From contig JADJJY010000002.1 in the NCBI GenBank assembly GCA_016706275.1, positions 420,001-484,000 on the forward strand: 64,000 nucleotides of DNA, written 5' to 3'. The stretch is from Chloracidobacterium sp. Lineage in GTDB: Bacteria; Acidobacteriota; Blastocatellia; Pyrinomonadales; Pyrinomonadaceae. Position numbers and translations under genes: made by a program. Positions 25,519-34,129 of the stretch are shown in pieces. The notes under the pieces are model-generated. The model had not been told where the DNA came from and made no database searches. It saw only the letters and a list, made by a program, of their open reading frames with translations. Positions within the stretch are counted from its first letter, which is position 1. The number at the start of each line of letters is the position of its first letter.

Positions 25519-25707
25519 GACGTATTTGCGTTGTACTACATCGTTGCTGAGATCGCGGAGAACGTTTGGAGGGTCGCACATGACGTTGTGGGGCTTGCGA
25601 AGAACGTTTTCATGCTCGACAACGACGTTTTCACACGGGCATATGACGTTTTCATCTGCCACAATGACGTATTTGACTCGCACAACGGCCTTTTCGGGTC
25701 GAAATAT
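25519..25707. repeat. Nine-unit 21-bp tandem array
   Basis: Nine consecutive 21-bp units run from 25519 to 25707. Most start with (G/A)ACGTTTTC or (G/A)ACGTATTT, and later units end in CACAAY or CATAT; the first two and the last are the most divergent. Because 21 is seven codons the tract is free of stops in several frames on both strands; one plus frame gives DVF-starting heptapeptides (NVFMLDN, DVFTRAY, DVFICHN). That frame has no good start before the ATG at 25732, so I treat the array as the leader of the following small gene. The gap 25331-25731 holds only this array, a degraded TATCCTGT-type arm at 25442-25468 and the ribosome site at about 25716-25722. Confidence 0.85.
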
Positions 25708-25731
25708 ATTAAATACGAAGGAGATTGCCAC

Positions 25732-26091
25732 ATGGCTAACAACAAAACACGACCATTATCACCAAAATTACTTCAAGAAGACCTCGATTCATTCGCTGCT
25801 TTAGAAGCGATAGCAGGTTACACACCGGCCAATGCTGACTTTTCGGTCGCAAAGGGCACGCAAAAGAAAACGTCGATGGAAACGGCCCAGACGAAAAGCG
25901 TCCAGGATGCTGCAACCGCCGCCGCAAGCCGCGACGACGAGATCGCTGCTCAATGGGTCTTTCACGACTTTATAATAGGTGCCAGACAACAGGTCATCGC
26001 CCAGTTCGGCGACAACTCAAACGAAAAACAAGCCGTCGGCCTCAAGAAAAAGAGCGAATACAAAAAGGCAACGAAGAAGAAAACCCCTTAG
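25732..26091 (+). CDS. Small helical protein of an array-associated family
   Basis: A 119-residue soluble protein starting MANNKTRPLSPKLLQEDLDS, with AAGGAG 9 bases before its ATG. It is almost all helix, Ala/Gln-rich in the middle, and ends in a basic tail (KKKSEYKKATKKKTP). The stretch VIAQFGDNSNEKQAVGLKKK resembles VKSLYGASSPENKMVSKLKF in the partial protein at 63744-64000; both lie next to 21-bp arrays. I do not know a function. The frame is open upstream through the array, but the strong ribosome site points to the ATG as start. The perfect hairpin at 26110 follows 18 bp after the stop. Confidence 0.78.
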   Translation: MANNKTRPLSPKLLQEDLDSFAALEAIAGYTPANADFSVAKGTQKKTSMETAQTKSVQDAATAAASRDDEIAAQWVFHDFIIGARQQVIAQFGDNSNEKQAVGLKKKSEYKKATKKKTP

Positions 26092-26109
26092 TTTCCGCAA
26101 GCAAATAAA

Positions 26110-26153
26110 AACGTCGTTGATAATACGGAAATTGGTGTATTATCAACGACGTT
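26110..26153. repeat. Perfect 17-bp-stem hairpin
   Basis: Arms 26110-26126 and 26137-26153 are exact inverted copies (core AACGTCGTTGATAATAC) with a 10-base loop. On the minus strand the stem is followed by a T-rich run, so it could end a minus-strand transcript; on the plus strand an A-run precedes it and no T-run follows. It lies between two unknown plus-strand genes. An intergenic mobile or transcript-protecting element is equally possible. Confidence 0.85.
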
Positions 26154-26243
26154 GGCTCGCTGGACATTAGCACGATACCAATTACCCCATTCCGACGTAG
26201 TATAAAAGAATAGGACAAGGACTTAGTCAAAAAGGAAAGAAAC

Positions 26244-26708
26244 ATGAGTTTGATTTACTCGATGAAGGGCGTACAAGACCTGTTAGAAGTTTTTGAAGAC
26301 AGGGTCACAATCACCCCTAAAGGAGTGCTGGGATTCCTTAATAAAGGAATGAAGGGAACGAAAGAAATTCCATTTCACTCCATAGTGGCTGTTCAGTTTA
26401 AGGAATCTGGATCTGTAATCAGTGGATATATTCAATTCACCATTCCAGGTGGGAATGAAAGCAAAGGTGGAGTGCGTGCGGCAACCAAGGATGAGAATAC
26501 CTTCATGTTCGCGGGGAAAGCAAATAATGCCATAGTCATTGAAATCAAGAATTCTATAGACTCTGCAGTGCACAAGTTGAGAACACCGCAATCTAACCAA
26601 CCAGCCGCGAGCCTGCCGGATGAGCTGCTGAAGCTGGCGAAATTGAAAGAAGACGGTATTTTATCTGATGAAGAATTTCAGGCGGCAAAGAAAAGACTAA
26701 TTGGATGA
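26244..26708 (+). CDS. DUF4429-like/SHOCT-domain protein
   Basis: A 154-residue protein. Residues 10-105 form a beta-rich PH-like domain (EVFEDRVTITPKGVLGFLNK, EIPFHSIVAVQFKESG, GYIQFTIPGG), of the DUF4429/bacterial PH type. The last 30 residues (DELLKLAKLKEDGILSDEEF, then QAAKKRLIG) are a clear SHOCT motif, a short C-terminal oligomerisation helix pair. There is no signal or membrane segment. AAGGAAAG precedes the ATG. Function is unknown; similar proteins occur in accessory regions. It converges on the 26722 gene with a 13-bp gap. Confidence 0.85.
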   Translation: MSLIYSMKGVQDLLEVFEDRVTITPKGVLGFLNKGMKGTKEIPFHSIVAVQFKESGSVISGYIQFTIPGGNESKGGVRAATKDENTFMFAGKANNAIVIEIKNSIDSAVHKLRTPQSNQPAASLPDELLKLAKLKEDGILSDEEFQAAKKRLIG

Positions 26709-26721
26709 ATTTAGCCGACCA

Positions 26722-28347
26722 TCAGCGAAACAACTTCAACTTATCCGAATTCTTAAACAAAGCGTAGCCGAGGACGCATGAGAAGACGACGGTGATGTAG
26801 AAACCGAAGAGGCTGCTGAGGGCTTTGGCGGGGAGATTGCCGACGCCGGGCATGTCGAATTGGTAAAATATCGCTCCGAGGATCGCTCCGACCACACCGG
26901 AGACGACGGCAAGCACAAATGCCATTAACAGGACTTTGATGTACGAGCCGCCCAGGCGGCGGATCGTATCGATGCCGACGGACGGATTCATCGTCGCCAT
27001 GAACGACCGCGTATATCCCGCAACCGCACACGCCGCCGGGAAATAAAGTATGCCCCAGAGCCCGGTAGCGGCAAGCAGCAGCAATAGCAGTAAGCCTTTG
27101 CCGCGGATCTGCCGGAACATCGCTTCGCGTTCTTTCGCAATGGTCTCGGGCGTCTTGCCGACGGCGGATTCGAGTTGGGCTTTTTTCTGCTCGGCGATGT
27201 ATTTGTTTAGCTGCTCAAAATCTTGTTCGCCGGGATCAGCGACGCCGCTCATATCCGGCATCTGCCCTGGCTCGATTTGCCCTTTTTCAACTTGCTCGAC
27301 GCGGCGTTTTTGAAACTCGGCTGTGCGGTTCACCATCGCACGCACTTGCTCACTCTGATTTGCCGCTTTGGCGGCATAGGGCAGGCCGGGATTTACGATT
27401 CGTGCAGCGTCGGACTGAGCGCCGTTCATCTCTTTGTTCACCGAACCGACGACCAAAAAGACGGCGACTATAACAACCGCGATGAACGGCCCAAACGAAG
27501 ACAGGTACACGCCAATGCTCAGGAAAAACGGGTGCACAACATCGTCCCAGATCGAGAAATCGTCAAACGACGGCATGAAATTTTCATCTAACTTGCCCTG
27601 CGAGAAGTTTTCGACGGTGTTCGCGAGGATACCGAACGAAAGCGTGTTCGCCATCAAAAAGCAGATCAACGCGCCGAACATCATAAAGATCCCACCAAAC
27701 CCCGCAACGCCCTGTCCGACCGAAAAGAACATAAACATCACCGCTCCCATTATCAGGCTCGCTTTGAACCGGAACGGAAACGCGAGTGCACGGCCAAAAT
27801 CAGCAAAGCCAAAACCCTCTTCGAGAGCGGCGTTGATGCGGTTTTCGCGTTGAACCTTTTCAACGACGGGTGCGGCCAGCGAACGGCACATTGCCCCGCA
27901 AAACGGACAGATCTTTACACTCGAACCGTAACCTGTCGGGCAGGCTTTGCAAAAAGCACTAAGACAAGTCTCGCAGCTATAAGCCGCCGGAGCGTCGGTA
28001 TGAACTGCACAAACTTCGGCGGCGGGGTTCATTTGTGCGCCGAAGGTTGGGTTAACGCCAACGGACTTGCCGCCCGCTGACGCAGTTGGTTCCGACACGC
28101 CGAGCCGCTCGATATGCGTCGTCGTGATAACTGGATCGGCGGGAGCGTCGGCGTCTTTTGCGTTAAAGAATTCGATGAGCGATGGGACCTTGCCGGCTTC
28201 GATCCAGCGCAGATCGCCTTTGCGAACGCGGTCGATCCTGAGCAGCGAGCCGCTTGCGATCCACGCCGCCATCTCGTCAAAGCTGGTCTCGACAACGTCA
28301 CCGCCGCTTTCGACCTGCCATATCTCGTTGTTGGTCTCGACGTCCAT
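26722..28347 (-). CDS. GYF-like domain/zinc-ribbon/multi-pass membrane protein
   Basis: A 541-residue protein. Residues 1-65 resemble a bacterial GYF_2-type domain (IWQVESGGDVVETSFDEMAA, LRWIEAGKVPSLIEFF). Residues about 108-155 hold paired Cys/His (CAVHTDAPAAYSCETC, CKACPTGYG, CPFCGAMC), a B-box-like zinc site. The remainder is a YIP1/DUF4013-like membrane domain with six or so hydrophobic helices, interrupted by a soluble loop of about 100 residues. It is 6 bp downstream of the HD-GYP gene and probably co-transcribed; a role in membrane signalling is inference. Confidence 0.75.
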   Translation of the reverse strand: MDVETNNEIWQVESGGDVVETSFDEMAAWIASGSLLRIDRVRKGDLRWIEAGKVPSLIEFFNAKDADAPADPVITTTHIERLGVSEPTASAGGKSVGVNPTFGAQMNPAAEVCAVHTDAPAAYSCETCLSAFCKACPTGYGSSVKICPFCGAMCRSLAAPVVEKVQRENRINAALEEGFGFADFGRALAFPFRFKASLIMGAVMFMFFSVGQGVAGFGGIFMMFGALICFLMANTLSFGILANTVENFSQGKLDENFMPSFDDFSIWDDVVHPFFLSIGVYLSSFGPFIAVVIVAVFLVVGSVNKEMNGAQSDAARIVNPGLPYAAKAANQSEQVRAMVNRTAEFQKRRVEQVEKGQIEPGQMPDMSGVADPGEQDFEQLNKYIAEQKKAQLESAVGKTPETIAKEREAMFRQIRGKGLLLLLLLAATGLWGILYFPAACAVAGYTRSFMATMNPSVGIDTIRRLGGSYIKVLLMAFVLAVVSGVVGAILGAIFYQFDMPGVGNLPAKALSSLFGFYITVVFSCVLGYALFKNSDKLKLFR

Positions 28348-28353
28348 ACGCGT

Positions 28354-30168
28354 TTAGGCAACTAACTCCAGAACAACATCGTCGTCGGTCGCAAATTCGG
28401 CGGCACGTTTTTCAGCCATTTGACGGACAATACCGTTGGCGACTTCGCCAGCGTTGCACGCAGCAACAAGAGCCTCAACGACATCGGATTGGTAACGCGT
28501 ACCGACGAAAGAGCGAAGGCGTTCGAGTGCAGGCTGTAGCTCCATGCCCTTTGAATACGGGCGATCGATCGTCATCGCGTCGAAGGTGTCTGCGACCGAT
28601 ACGATCTTTGCTTGCAGCGGGATCTGGTCGCCGGTCAGGCCTTTGGGGTAGCCTTTGCCGTTGACCATTTCGTGGTGCATGACCATGCCGGGCAGAAAGT
28701 CTTTCATCGCGGGTATCTGCGACATGATCTTGTAGCCCTTGAGCGGGTGGGTCTTCATGATCTCGAATTCCTCATCGGTCAGGGCGGTCGGCTTTTTGAG
28801 AATTGCGTCATCGACGGCGATCTTGCCGATGTCGTGGAGCAGAGCGCTGATGCGGAGTGTTTCGAGTTCATCCGCGGGCATATTCAAACGCTTTCCGATG
28901 GCGACGGAGATACGGGAAACACGCTCAGAATGGCCACGTGTGTATTTGTCTTTGCCGTCGATGGCGGCTGCCAGAGCCTTGACCGTTCCGACGAATAGTT
29001 CACGGTTCTCTTCGGCGGCTTTGGCAAGATTGGCGATCTGGTCCTCGATCTTGCCACCCATCAGGTTAAATGTCTCGGCGAGTGTTCCGATCTCGGTGAT
29101 GTTCTCTGTTTCGACCCGAGCGGAAAAGTCACCGGATGCGATCTGTTTAGCAGCACCAACGAGCCGCAACAGCGGAGCCGTCATGTATCGCGAGAGAATA
29201 AATCCGGCGACCAATGCAAATACGGCGAAAGCCATGCTTATGAGCCACGTTTGCGTTCGCATTTCGCCGACGGATGCCAGAGCGTGCTTTTCGTCCTGCA
29301 TCGCGATAACGCCGACGTTGTAACCGTCAGTGACGCTCGCGGTCGAATAGGCACCGATCATATCGTGGATTTTGCCGTCGTAACTTGCCCCGAACGGAAC
29401 GAGAGCGGACTGTACTTGCAAACCCGATTCGAGCCATTCCTGCACGATCTTTAGATCGCCCATCGGCTTTCGCGACGCAGTCAACGAAGCATCGGAGTGA
29501 AACAGCGCTTCGCCGGATTGATCAACAACGAATATGATCGGCAAGCCGGCGTTCCAAAGATCCGCCTCTTTGGTAGAGTTGATGCCGACAACGCTTTGCG
29601 AGATAGATTGGAGCGAAGCAACGGCGACGATCTCGGCGGCATTGACGCCGTCAATACTGACACGCGTCGCAAATGACATGATCGACTGGCCGTTTGTTGT
29701 CAGCTTTCGCGGTTCACCGACGGAGATCTTCGCTTTGGTTTGTACAACGGACATCTCGGCGGCGATGTTTTCAACATCGTCCCGGCTGAGAGCCTCGGCG
29801 CGGAAAACTGAGAATGAATCTGCGTTCGCCGGTTTAACATACAGAGCGACGAGATCGGGGTTTTCACGTAGGATCGACGCAAGCTTTGCCTCAGTTTGTG
29901 CGGACGAAATTACCAGCGGATCGTGCGAAAGCTCAAGAGCAGTAGAAAGACTCGATACGATAGACGTCCACCGACGGCCAAACATCTCGATCTGACGGGC
30001 CTTTTCCTGCACGAGTTGGATCTGATAGCGGTTTTCGGCGGAGCGCAGCTCGCGGCCGCTTTTGTCGGACAAAAACCAGCCTGTCAGGACAAGCGGCACC
30101 AGCCCGACGAGCAGGAGCGTGGCGATCACAAAAATGATGAGACTGACTCTCTTTTTAATGGTAGGCAT
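28354..30168 (-). CDS. HAMP/HD-GYP membrane receptor, probable c-di-GMP phosphodiesterase
   Basis: A 604-residue inner-membrane sensor. TM1 is at 8-33 and TM2 at 308-326, enclosing a periplasmic double-CACHE-like domain of about 270 residues. A HAMP domain (about 328-380) leads to an HD-GYP domain (about 390-570) with HD at 445-446 (LLHDIGKIA), HHE at 498-500 and GYP at 506-508; the metal and GYP residues expected for activity on c-di-GMP are present. It precedes the GYF-like gene by 6 bp and lies beside the kinase/FHA block. Ligand unknown. Confidence 0.94.
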   Translation of the reverse strand: MPTIKKRVSLIIFVIATLLLVGLVPLVLTGWFLSDKSGRELRSAENRYQIQLVQEKARQIEMFGRRWTSIVSSLSTALELSHDPLVISSAQTEAKLASILRENPDLVALYVKPANADSFSVFRAEALSRDDVENIAAEMSVVQTKAKISVGEPRKLTTNGQSIMSFATRVSIDGVNAAEIVAVASLQSISQSVVGINSTKEADLWNAGLPIIFVVDQSGEALFHSDASLTASRKPMGDLKIVQEWLESGLQVQSALVPFGASYDGKIHDMIGAYSTASVTDGYNVGVIAMQDEKHALASVGEMRTQTWLISMAFAVFALVAGFILSRYMTAPLLRLVGAAKQIASGDFSARVETENITEIGTLAETFNLMGGKIEDQIANLAKAAEENRELFVGTVKALAAAIDGKDKYTRGHSERVSRISVAIGKRLNMPADELETLRISALLHDIGKIAVDDAILKKPTALTDEEFEIMKTHPLKGYKIMSQIPAMKDFLPGMVMHHEMVNGKGYPKGLTGDQIPLQAKIVSVADTFDAMTIDRPYSKGMELQPALERLRSFVGTRYQSDVVEALVAACNAGEVANGIVRQMAEKRAAEFATDDDVVLELVA

Positions 30169-30261
30169 CGGTGGGGAGGCGTCTGGGAGTCGCCAATAAC
30201 AATTTTACCCAATCCGATGCGGTGAGGTCAACAAGTTTTAACGTTTAGAGAATGGGAGAAA

Positions 30262-31920
30262 TTAGAGCTTTTTAACGATGACGAGCGTAATGTCGTCATT
30301 CGGTGCAGCGGTTCCCGTAAAATCAGAAAGAGCGGACTCTACTTTGTCGCGAATGCCGCTGGCGGAGCGTCCGACGTTGTCGCTGATGACTTGGATCAGA
30401 CGATCCATACCAAACTCGTCCTCGGCAAGATTATTTGCCTCTGATACGCCGTCAGAGTAGATAAAAAGAACGTCGCCGGCGTTTAACTGGGCTTTGCCAA
30501 CCTCATATTCCGCAAAACCCATCAACCCCAGCGGCAATCCGCTCGAATCAAGCTGTTCGATCGTGCCATCGGCTCGGCCGATAAGCGCCGGATTGTGCCC
30601 GGCGTTGATAAACGTCAACTCTCCGGTAGCGGGGTCGAGCTCGGTCACAAAGAAAGTGATAAAACGATTGCCTGGCGTGTTTTCAGTCAGGTATTCATTC
30701 ACTGAGGTCACTAATTGAACAAGTGGAGTTTTGGCCGCAACCTGTCCATGAACAGCCGCGTGCAGGCTCGACATCAGCAACGAAGCCGAAGTTCCCTTGC
30801 CAGACACGTCTCCGAGAGCGACGAGCATTTTGCCGTCATGTCGCGGGATGAAATCGTAGTAGTCGCCGCCGATCTCGTAACACGAGAACGATATTCCCTG
30901 AAAATCGTATCCTTCGACAGTGGGAGGGCCTTCCGGCTGAAAGCGCTGCTGGATCTCAGTCGCAAGCTCTAATTCCCTCTCCATTCGTTCGCGGTTGATG
31001 CGTTCGTCGAGAAGGCTGGCGTTTTCGACACGGATCGATGCGACAGACGCTAACGTGGTTAAAATATCGAGATGCTCGCTCGAGAATGTGTTCGTATTTG
31101 TCGGTGAATCGGCGTAGATCAAGCCGAAAACATGCCTCTCGTCGACACACAATGGCACTGCCAAGACTGACCTTATGCCTTGTAACACAATAGTTTGACT
31201 GGCGAATCGGGGATCTTGTTGAGCGTCAGAGGTAAGTACGGATTTGCCGTTCTCAATAACCTCGGTCATGATCGCACGACTTATACGAACCTCGGCGATC
31301 TGTTCGTCCTCGCCACGAACCCTGGCGACTTTTATCTGCATGCCGTCTTTGGTCGTTTCGTCACGAAGCATGATAATGACACGCTCTGCCGGAACAGCCT
31401 CGAAAACAAGCGATGCGACTTGGTTGAGCGTTTCGTCGAGCCCGCTGGATGACAGCAAAGCGACTCCGACCTTACTGATAAGTCCGAGTAGATCGGTGCG
31501 GCTCGATAAAGACGAATCGAGGATCTCAGCGGTTTGGTGTTTGCGTATCGAAAACGAGATCGTATTTGATGGGTCGAGTGCATCGGTTGCATCCGCGATC
31601 AGCGTCGAGCTGATGCTTTTTGAAAGTTGTCCGCCATCGTCAAATGTAATCTTTGTCTCGCCGATCTGTATCTCGCCGCCCTGATGCAGCGGGATCGGGA
31701 TGCTAAGCATCGCTCCGTTAAGCTTTGTACCGTTTGCCGAACCAAGGTCCGATATCCAAAAAGAGTCGCCCTCTTGGCGAACCTCAGCGTGCAGTCGAGA
31801 AGCGAAAGCATCCGGAATACATACGTCACTGCGGGCCGAGCGCCCGATAGTTGTGCGGAGACGCGACAGAGGAACAGTCTCTGTCGTGCCATTTGGATGT
31901 GTTACCAAAAGATGAGCCAT
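30262..31920 (-). CDS. FHA-GAF-PP2C (SpoIIE-type) serine phosphatase
   Basis: A 552-residue cytoplasmic signalling protein. An FHA domain (1-100; IGRSARSDVCIPDAFASRLH, DLGSANGTKLNG) is followed by a GAF domain (about 150-310) and a SpoIIE-type PP2C phosphatase (about 330-552). Metal-binding motifs are intact: GGDYYDF, ALGDVSGKG, INAGHNP, and YSDGVSEAN. The FHA domain should bind phosphothreonine, presumably placed by the kinase two genes upstream; the gene follows the RDD membrane protein by 6 bp. This pairing is inferred from operon order. Confidence 0.93.
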   Translation of the reverse strand: MAHLLVTHPNGTTETVPLSRLRTTIGRSARSDVCIPDAFASRLHAEVRQEGDSFWISDLGSANGTKLNGAMLSIPIPLHQGGEIQIGETKITFDDGGQLSKSISSTLIADATDALDPSNTISFSIRKHQTAEILDSSLSSRTDLLGLISKVGVALLSSSGLDETLNQVASLVFEAVPAERVIIMLRDETTKDGMQIKVARVRGEDEQIAEVRISRAIMTEVIENGKSVLTSDAQQDPRFASQTIVLQGIRSVLAVPLCVDERHVFGLIYADSPTNTNTFSSEHLDILTTLASVASIRVENASLLDERINRERMERELELATEIQQRFQPEGPPTVEGYDFQGISFSCYEIGGDYYDFIPRHDGKMLVALGDVSGKGTSASLLMSSLHAAVHGQVAAKTPLVQLVTSVNEYLTENTPGNRFITFFVTELDPATGELTFINAGHNPALIGRADGTIEQLDSSGLPLGLMGFAEYEVGKAQLNAGDVLFIYSDGVSEANNLAEDEFGMDRLIQVISDNVGRSASGIRDKVESALSDFTGTAAPNDDITLVIVKKL

Positions 31921-31926
31921 AATTGA

Positions 31927-32415
31927 TTACAATCGTTTCTTACGTCCGTGTACTACAATGGTTCCCGCGATTATGTCGTGAAGAGCTCGCCCGCTCGTAT
32001 TGACCGCAGCAAACAAAAACCCTAAACCAAGAGTCGCGACCGTTATAAAATACCCAAAGATATTCCGGCGAATGATGCCGCCGATGCCGGCCCGAGTGCC
32101 GTCCAACTTAACGATCGTTAGGCCGGTAAGCATTTTTCCGATGGTCTGACCCCGTAGTAACGGCAAAAGCAGAAAATTTGCCAACCAGAAAATAATACCA
32201 ATAATCCATACCGTTCTGCCTACGGTTGCTTTCGTGCCGTCCCCAAGCAGGGTTTCGATCAATAGCCACCCCACCGGTATTGCCAGCAGCACCATGTAAT
32301 CGATAAAAATAGCCGCCCACCGCAGGAAAAAGGGTGCCTGTAGTTCGATCGGGGTAAAATCGACTACCCGTTCGGCCCTGTATGACGAGCTAACACTCGG
32401 AGCTGTTGATGCCAT
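31927..32415 (-). CDS. RDD family membrane protein
   Basis: A 162-residue protein with the RDD pattern: FFLRWAAIFIDYMVLLAIPV near residue 30, a second helix pair, and TSGRALHDIIAGTIVVHGRK near the end (the family's conserved Arg/Asp positions). Three to four membrane segments. Known RDD proteins are of varied or unknown function, some in ion transport. It lies between the Ser/Thr kinase and the PP2C gene with 9- and 6-bp gaps, so it may be a membrane target or partner of them. Confidence 0.88.
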   Translation of the reverse strand: MASTAPSVSSSYRAERVVDFTPIELQAPFFLRWAAIFIDYMVLLAIPVGWLLIETLLGDGTKATVGRTVWIIGIIFWLANFLLLPLLRGQTIGKMLTGLTIVKLDGTRAGIGGIIRRNIFGYFITVATLGLGFLFAAVNTSGRALHDIIAGTIVVHGRKKRL

Positions 32416-32424
32416 ATATATTAA

Positions 32425-34098
32425 TTAGTTTACGCTAAAGCTTAATGTGGTATCGCCTACCCGCAACACATCACCGTTGGCCAACACGTGCGGCTGATGC
32501 GGCTGCAAGCGATGCGGCTCGTGGCTTGAGACGTTTTTAACCAACGTACCGTTCGACGACCCAAGATCCTCTACCAAATAATTGTCACCGTCCCGCCATA
32601 TGCGGGCGTGGCGTCTCGATATCTTAGTGTCCGGGTCAAACCGCGAAAGATCGACATCAGGGAAAATATTTGCCGTTGGGTCACGCCTGCCAAGCAGATG
32701 TTCAGGCTTTTCCAAGGCGAACGAGGGCGGATCAAGTTCCCCGGTCCCGTCGATCGATAGCTTTGCGGTTGTTGTTGAGTGCGAATATATCTCCGAATGT
32801 ACCCCCTGTTGTGCGATCGGCTGTTTTGAACCGCAAAACGCACAAAACATATCTGATGCGACGATCCGCTGCCCGCAAAACCCGCAAAACACGCTCTGGT
32901 TCGTCAAGCTGACGGCGGCCGGTATTTCCGTAACACCGAAGGTGACCGAACCGCGTTTGAGATTCTCGAGATGGTCTTTTAGGTAGTAACGCATCTCGTC
33001 GGCACCAGAGAAACGGCTGTCAGCGTTGTATTCGACCGCACGCATTAGAATTCGTTCCATCTGATCCGAAAGCTGCGGATTGATCTGACGCGGACGGGGA
33101 TTTTTCTGAAAATCAAATATAAGCAACGGGTTATTCTGTGGATCGGCTCCCGTTAACAAATGAAACATAGTCGAACCGAGGCTGTAAATATCCGAGCGTG
33201 GTTCGACATTGCCGCTAAACAGTTCGGGTGGGGCATAGCCCATTGTGCCGACCGCGGTCACGCCTTTTTCCTGTTTCTGGCCGATCGAACGTGCAATACC
33301 AAAATCGATCAGCATCACGCGGCCCGATGCTCCATCGAGCATGATGTTGGACGGCTTAAGATCGCGATAAACGATCGTCTCGGGCAATCCATGCAGATAC
33401 GCTAGAACGTCCGTAACTTGAATCGCCCATTCAGTTACCAATCTTTCGTCGATACGGCCGCCGGGAGTAGTGCGCAGCCTTCCGGCAAGGTCACCGCCCG
33501 AGATGTATTTCATCACAAGGTAAAACCGTGATTCACCCTCGTCAAAGAAATAATCGTAGATCGTCGGGATCGAAGGATGGTCGAGTGTCGAAAGGATCAT
33601 TGACTCACGACGAAAATCTTCGATCGCCTTTTTCTGTTGCTCCTCTTCGATGCTGGTATGAACCATTTCTTTTACCGCACGTTCAACTCCGTTAAGGTTC
33701 TTATCAAGCGCAAGGTAAACGGCCCCCATTCCGCCGCCACCGATCTTTCGGACGATCTGGTAACGGGCGTTTAGCACGGTGCCCTCGGCTAACGTTTTAA
33801 GTCCGGGGCGTTTTGGGGCGGTGTCAGCGGCAATTGTGCTGGTTATCTCGCCGCCGTTGGTTGCATTTGGTTCATCGTCAGCAAAGTCGTTGGTAATTAT
33901 CTTTTCTTCGGCAGGGGCGACCTCTGCGGCAACGATCTCATCACCATCAGCTACCTGTTCGACGAGAGTTTCGGGCGACGCATCCAAAGACACTTCTGCC
34001 ACGACGCCAATGGCCGGAGCTTCGAGTGAGGCTCCACATTGCGAACAAGCCAGATCATTTTCAGCGGTTTCGGCACCGCATTCGTGACACAAGGTCAT
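32425..34098 (-). CDS. Ser/Thr protein kinase with two zinc ribbons and an FHA domain
   Basis: A 557-residue soluble Hanks-type kinase with an unusual arrangement. An N-terminal zinc ribbon (Cys4, Cys7, Cys18, Cys21) precedes an acidic linker and the kinase domain (about 113-380): glycine loop IGGGGMGAVY (119-128), Lys143, YRDLKPSN at 244-251 (Tyr in place of the HRD His), DFG at 265-267 and APPEL near 290. A second ribbon (CGFCGQ, CAFCGSK) lies near residue 405, and an FHA domain (about 465-557; SRRHARIWRDG, DLGSSNGTLVKN) ends the protein. There is no membrane helix. It should phosphorylate partners recognised by the three neighbouring FHA domains; the partner set is inference. Confidence 0.94.
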   Translation of the reverse strand: MTLCHECGAETAENDLACSQCGASLEAPAIGVVAEVSLDASPETLVEQVADGDEIVAAEVAPAEEKIITNDFADDEPNATNGGEITSTIAADTAPKRPGLKTLAEGTVLNARYQIVRKIGGGGMGAVYLALDKNLNGVERAVKEMVHTSIEEEQQKKAIEDFRRESMILSTLDHPSIPTIYDYFFDEGESRFYLVMKYISGGDLAGRLRTTPGGRIDERLVTEWAIQVTDVLAYLHGLPETIVYRDLKPSNIMLDGASGRVMLIDFGIARSIGQKQEKGVTAVGTMGYAPPELFSGNVEPRSDIYSLGSTMFHLLTGADPQNNPLLIFDFQKNPRPRQINPQLSDQMERILMRAVEYNADSRFSGADEMRYYLKDHLENLKRGSVTFGVTEIPAAVSLTNQSVFCGFCGQRIVASDMFCAFCGSKQPIAQQGVHSEIYSHSTTTAKLSIDGTGELDPPSFALEKPEHLLGRRDPTANIFPDVDLSRFDPDTKISRRHARIWRDGDNYLVEDLGSSNGTLVKNVSSHEPHRLQPHQPHVLANGDVLRVGDTTLSFSVN

Positions 34099-34129
34099 TG
34101 CTATTTTGGGGACTCTGGAAAGGTCCCGA

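Noticed and set aside
25519..25707. CRISPR array
   Set aside because: Units follow one another without unique spacers, are only 21 bp long and diverge steadily; no cas genes are near. The same applies to 10051-10218 and 63492-63743.
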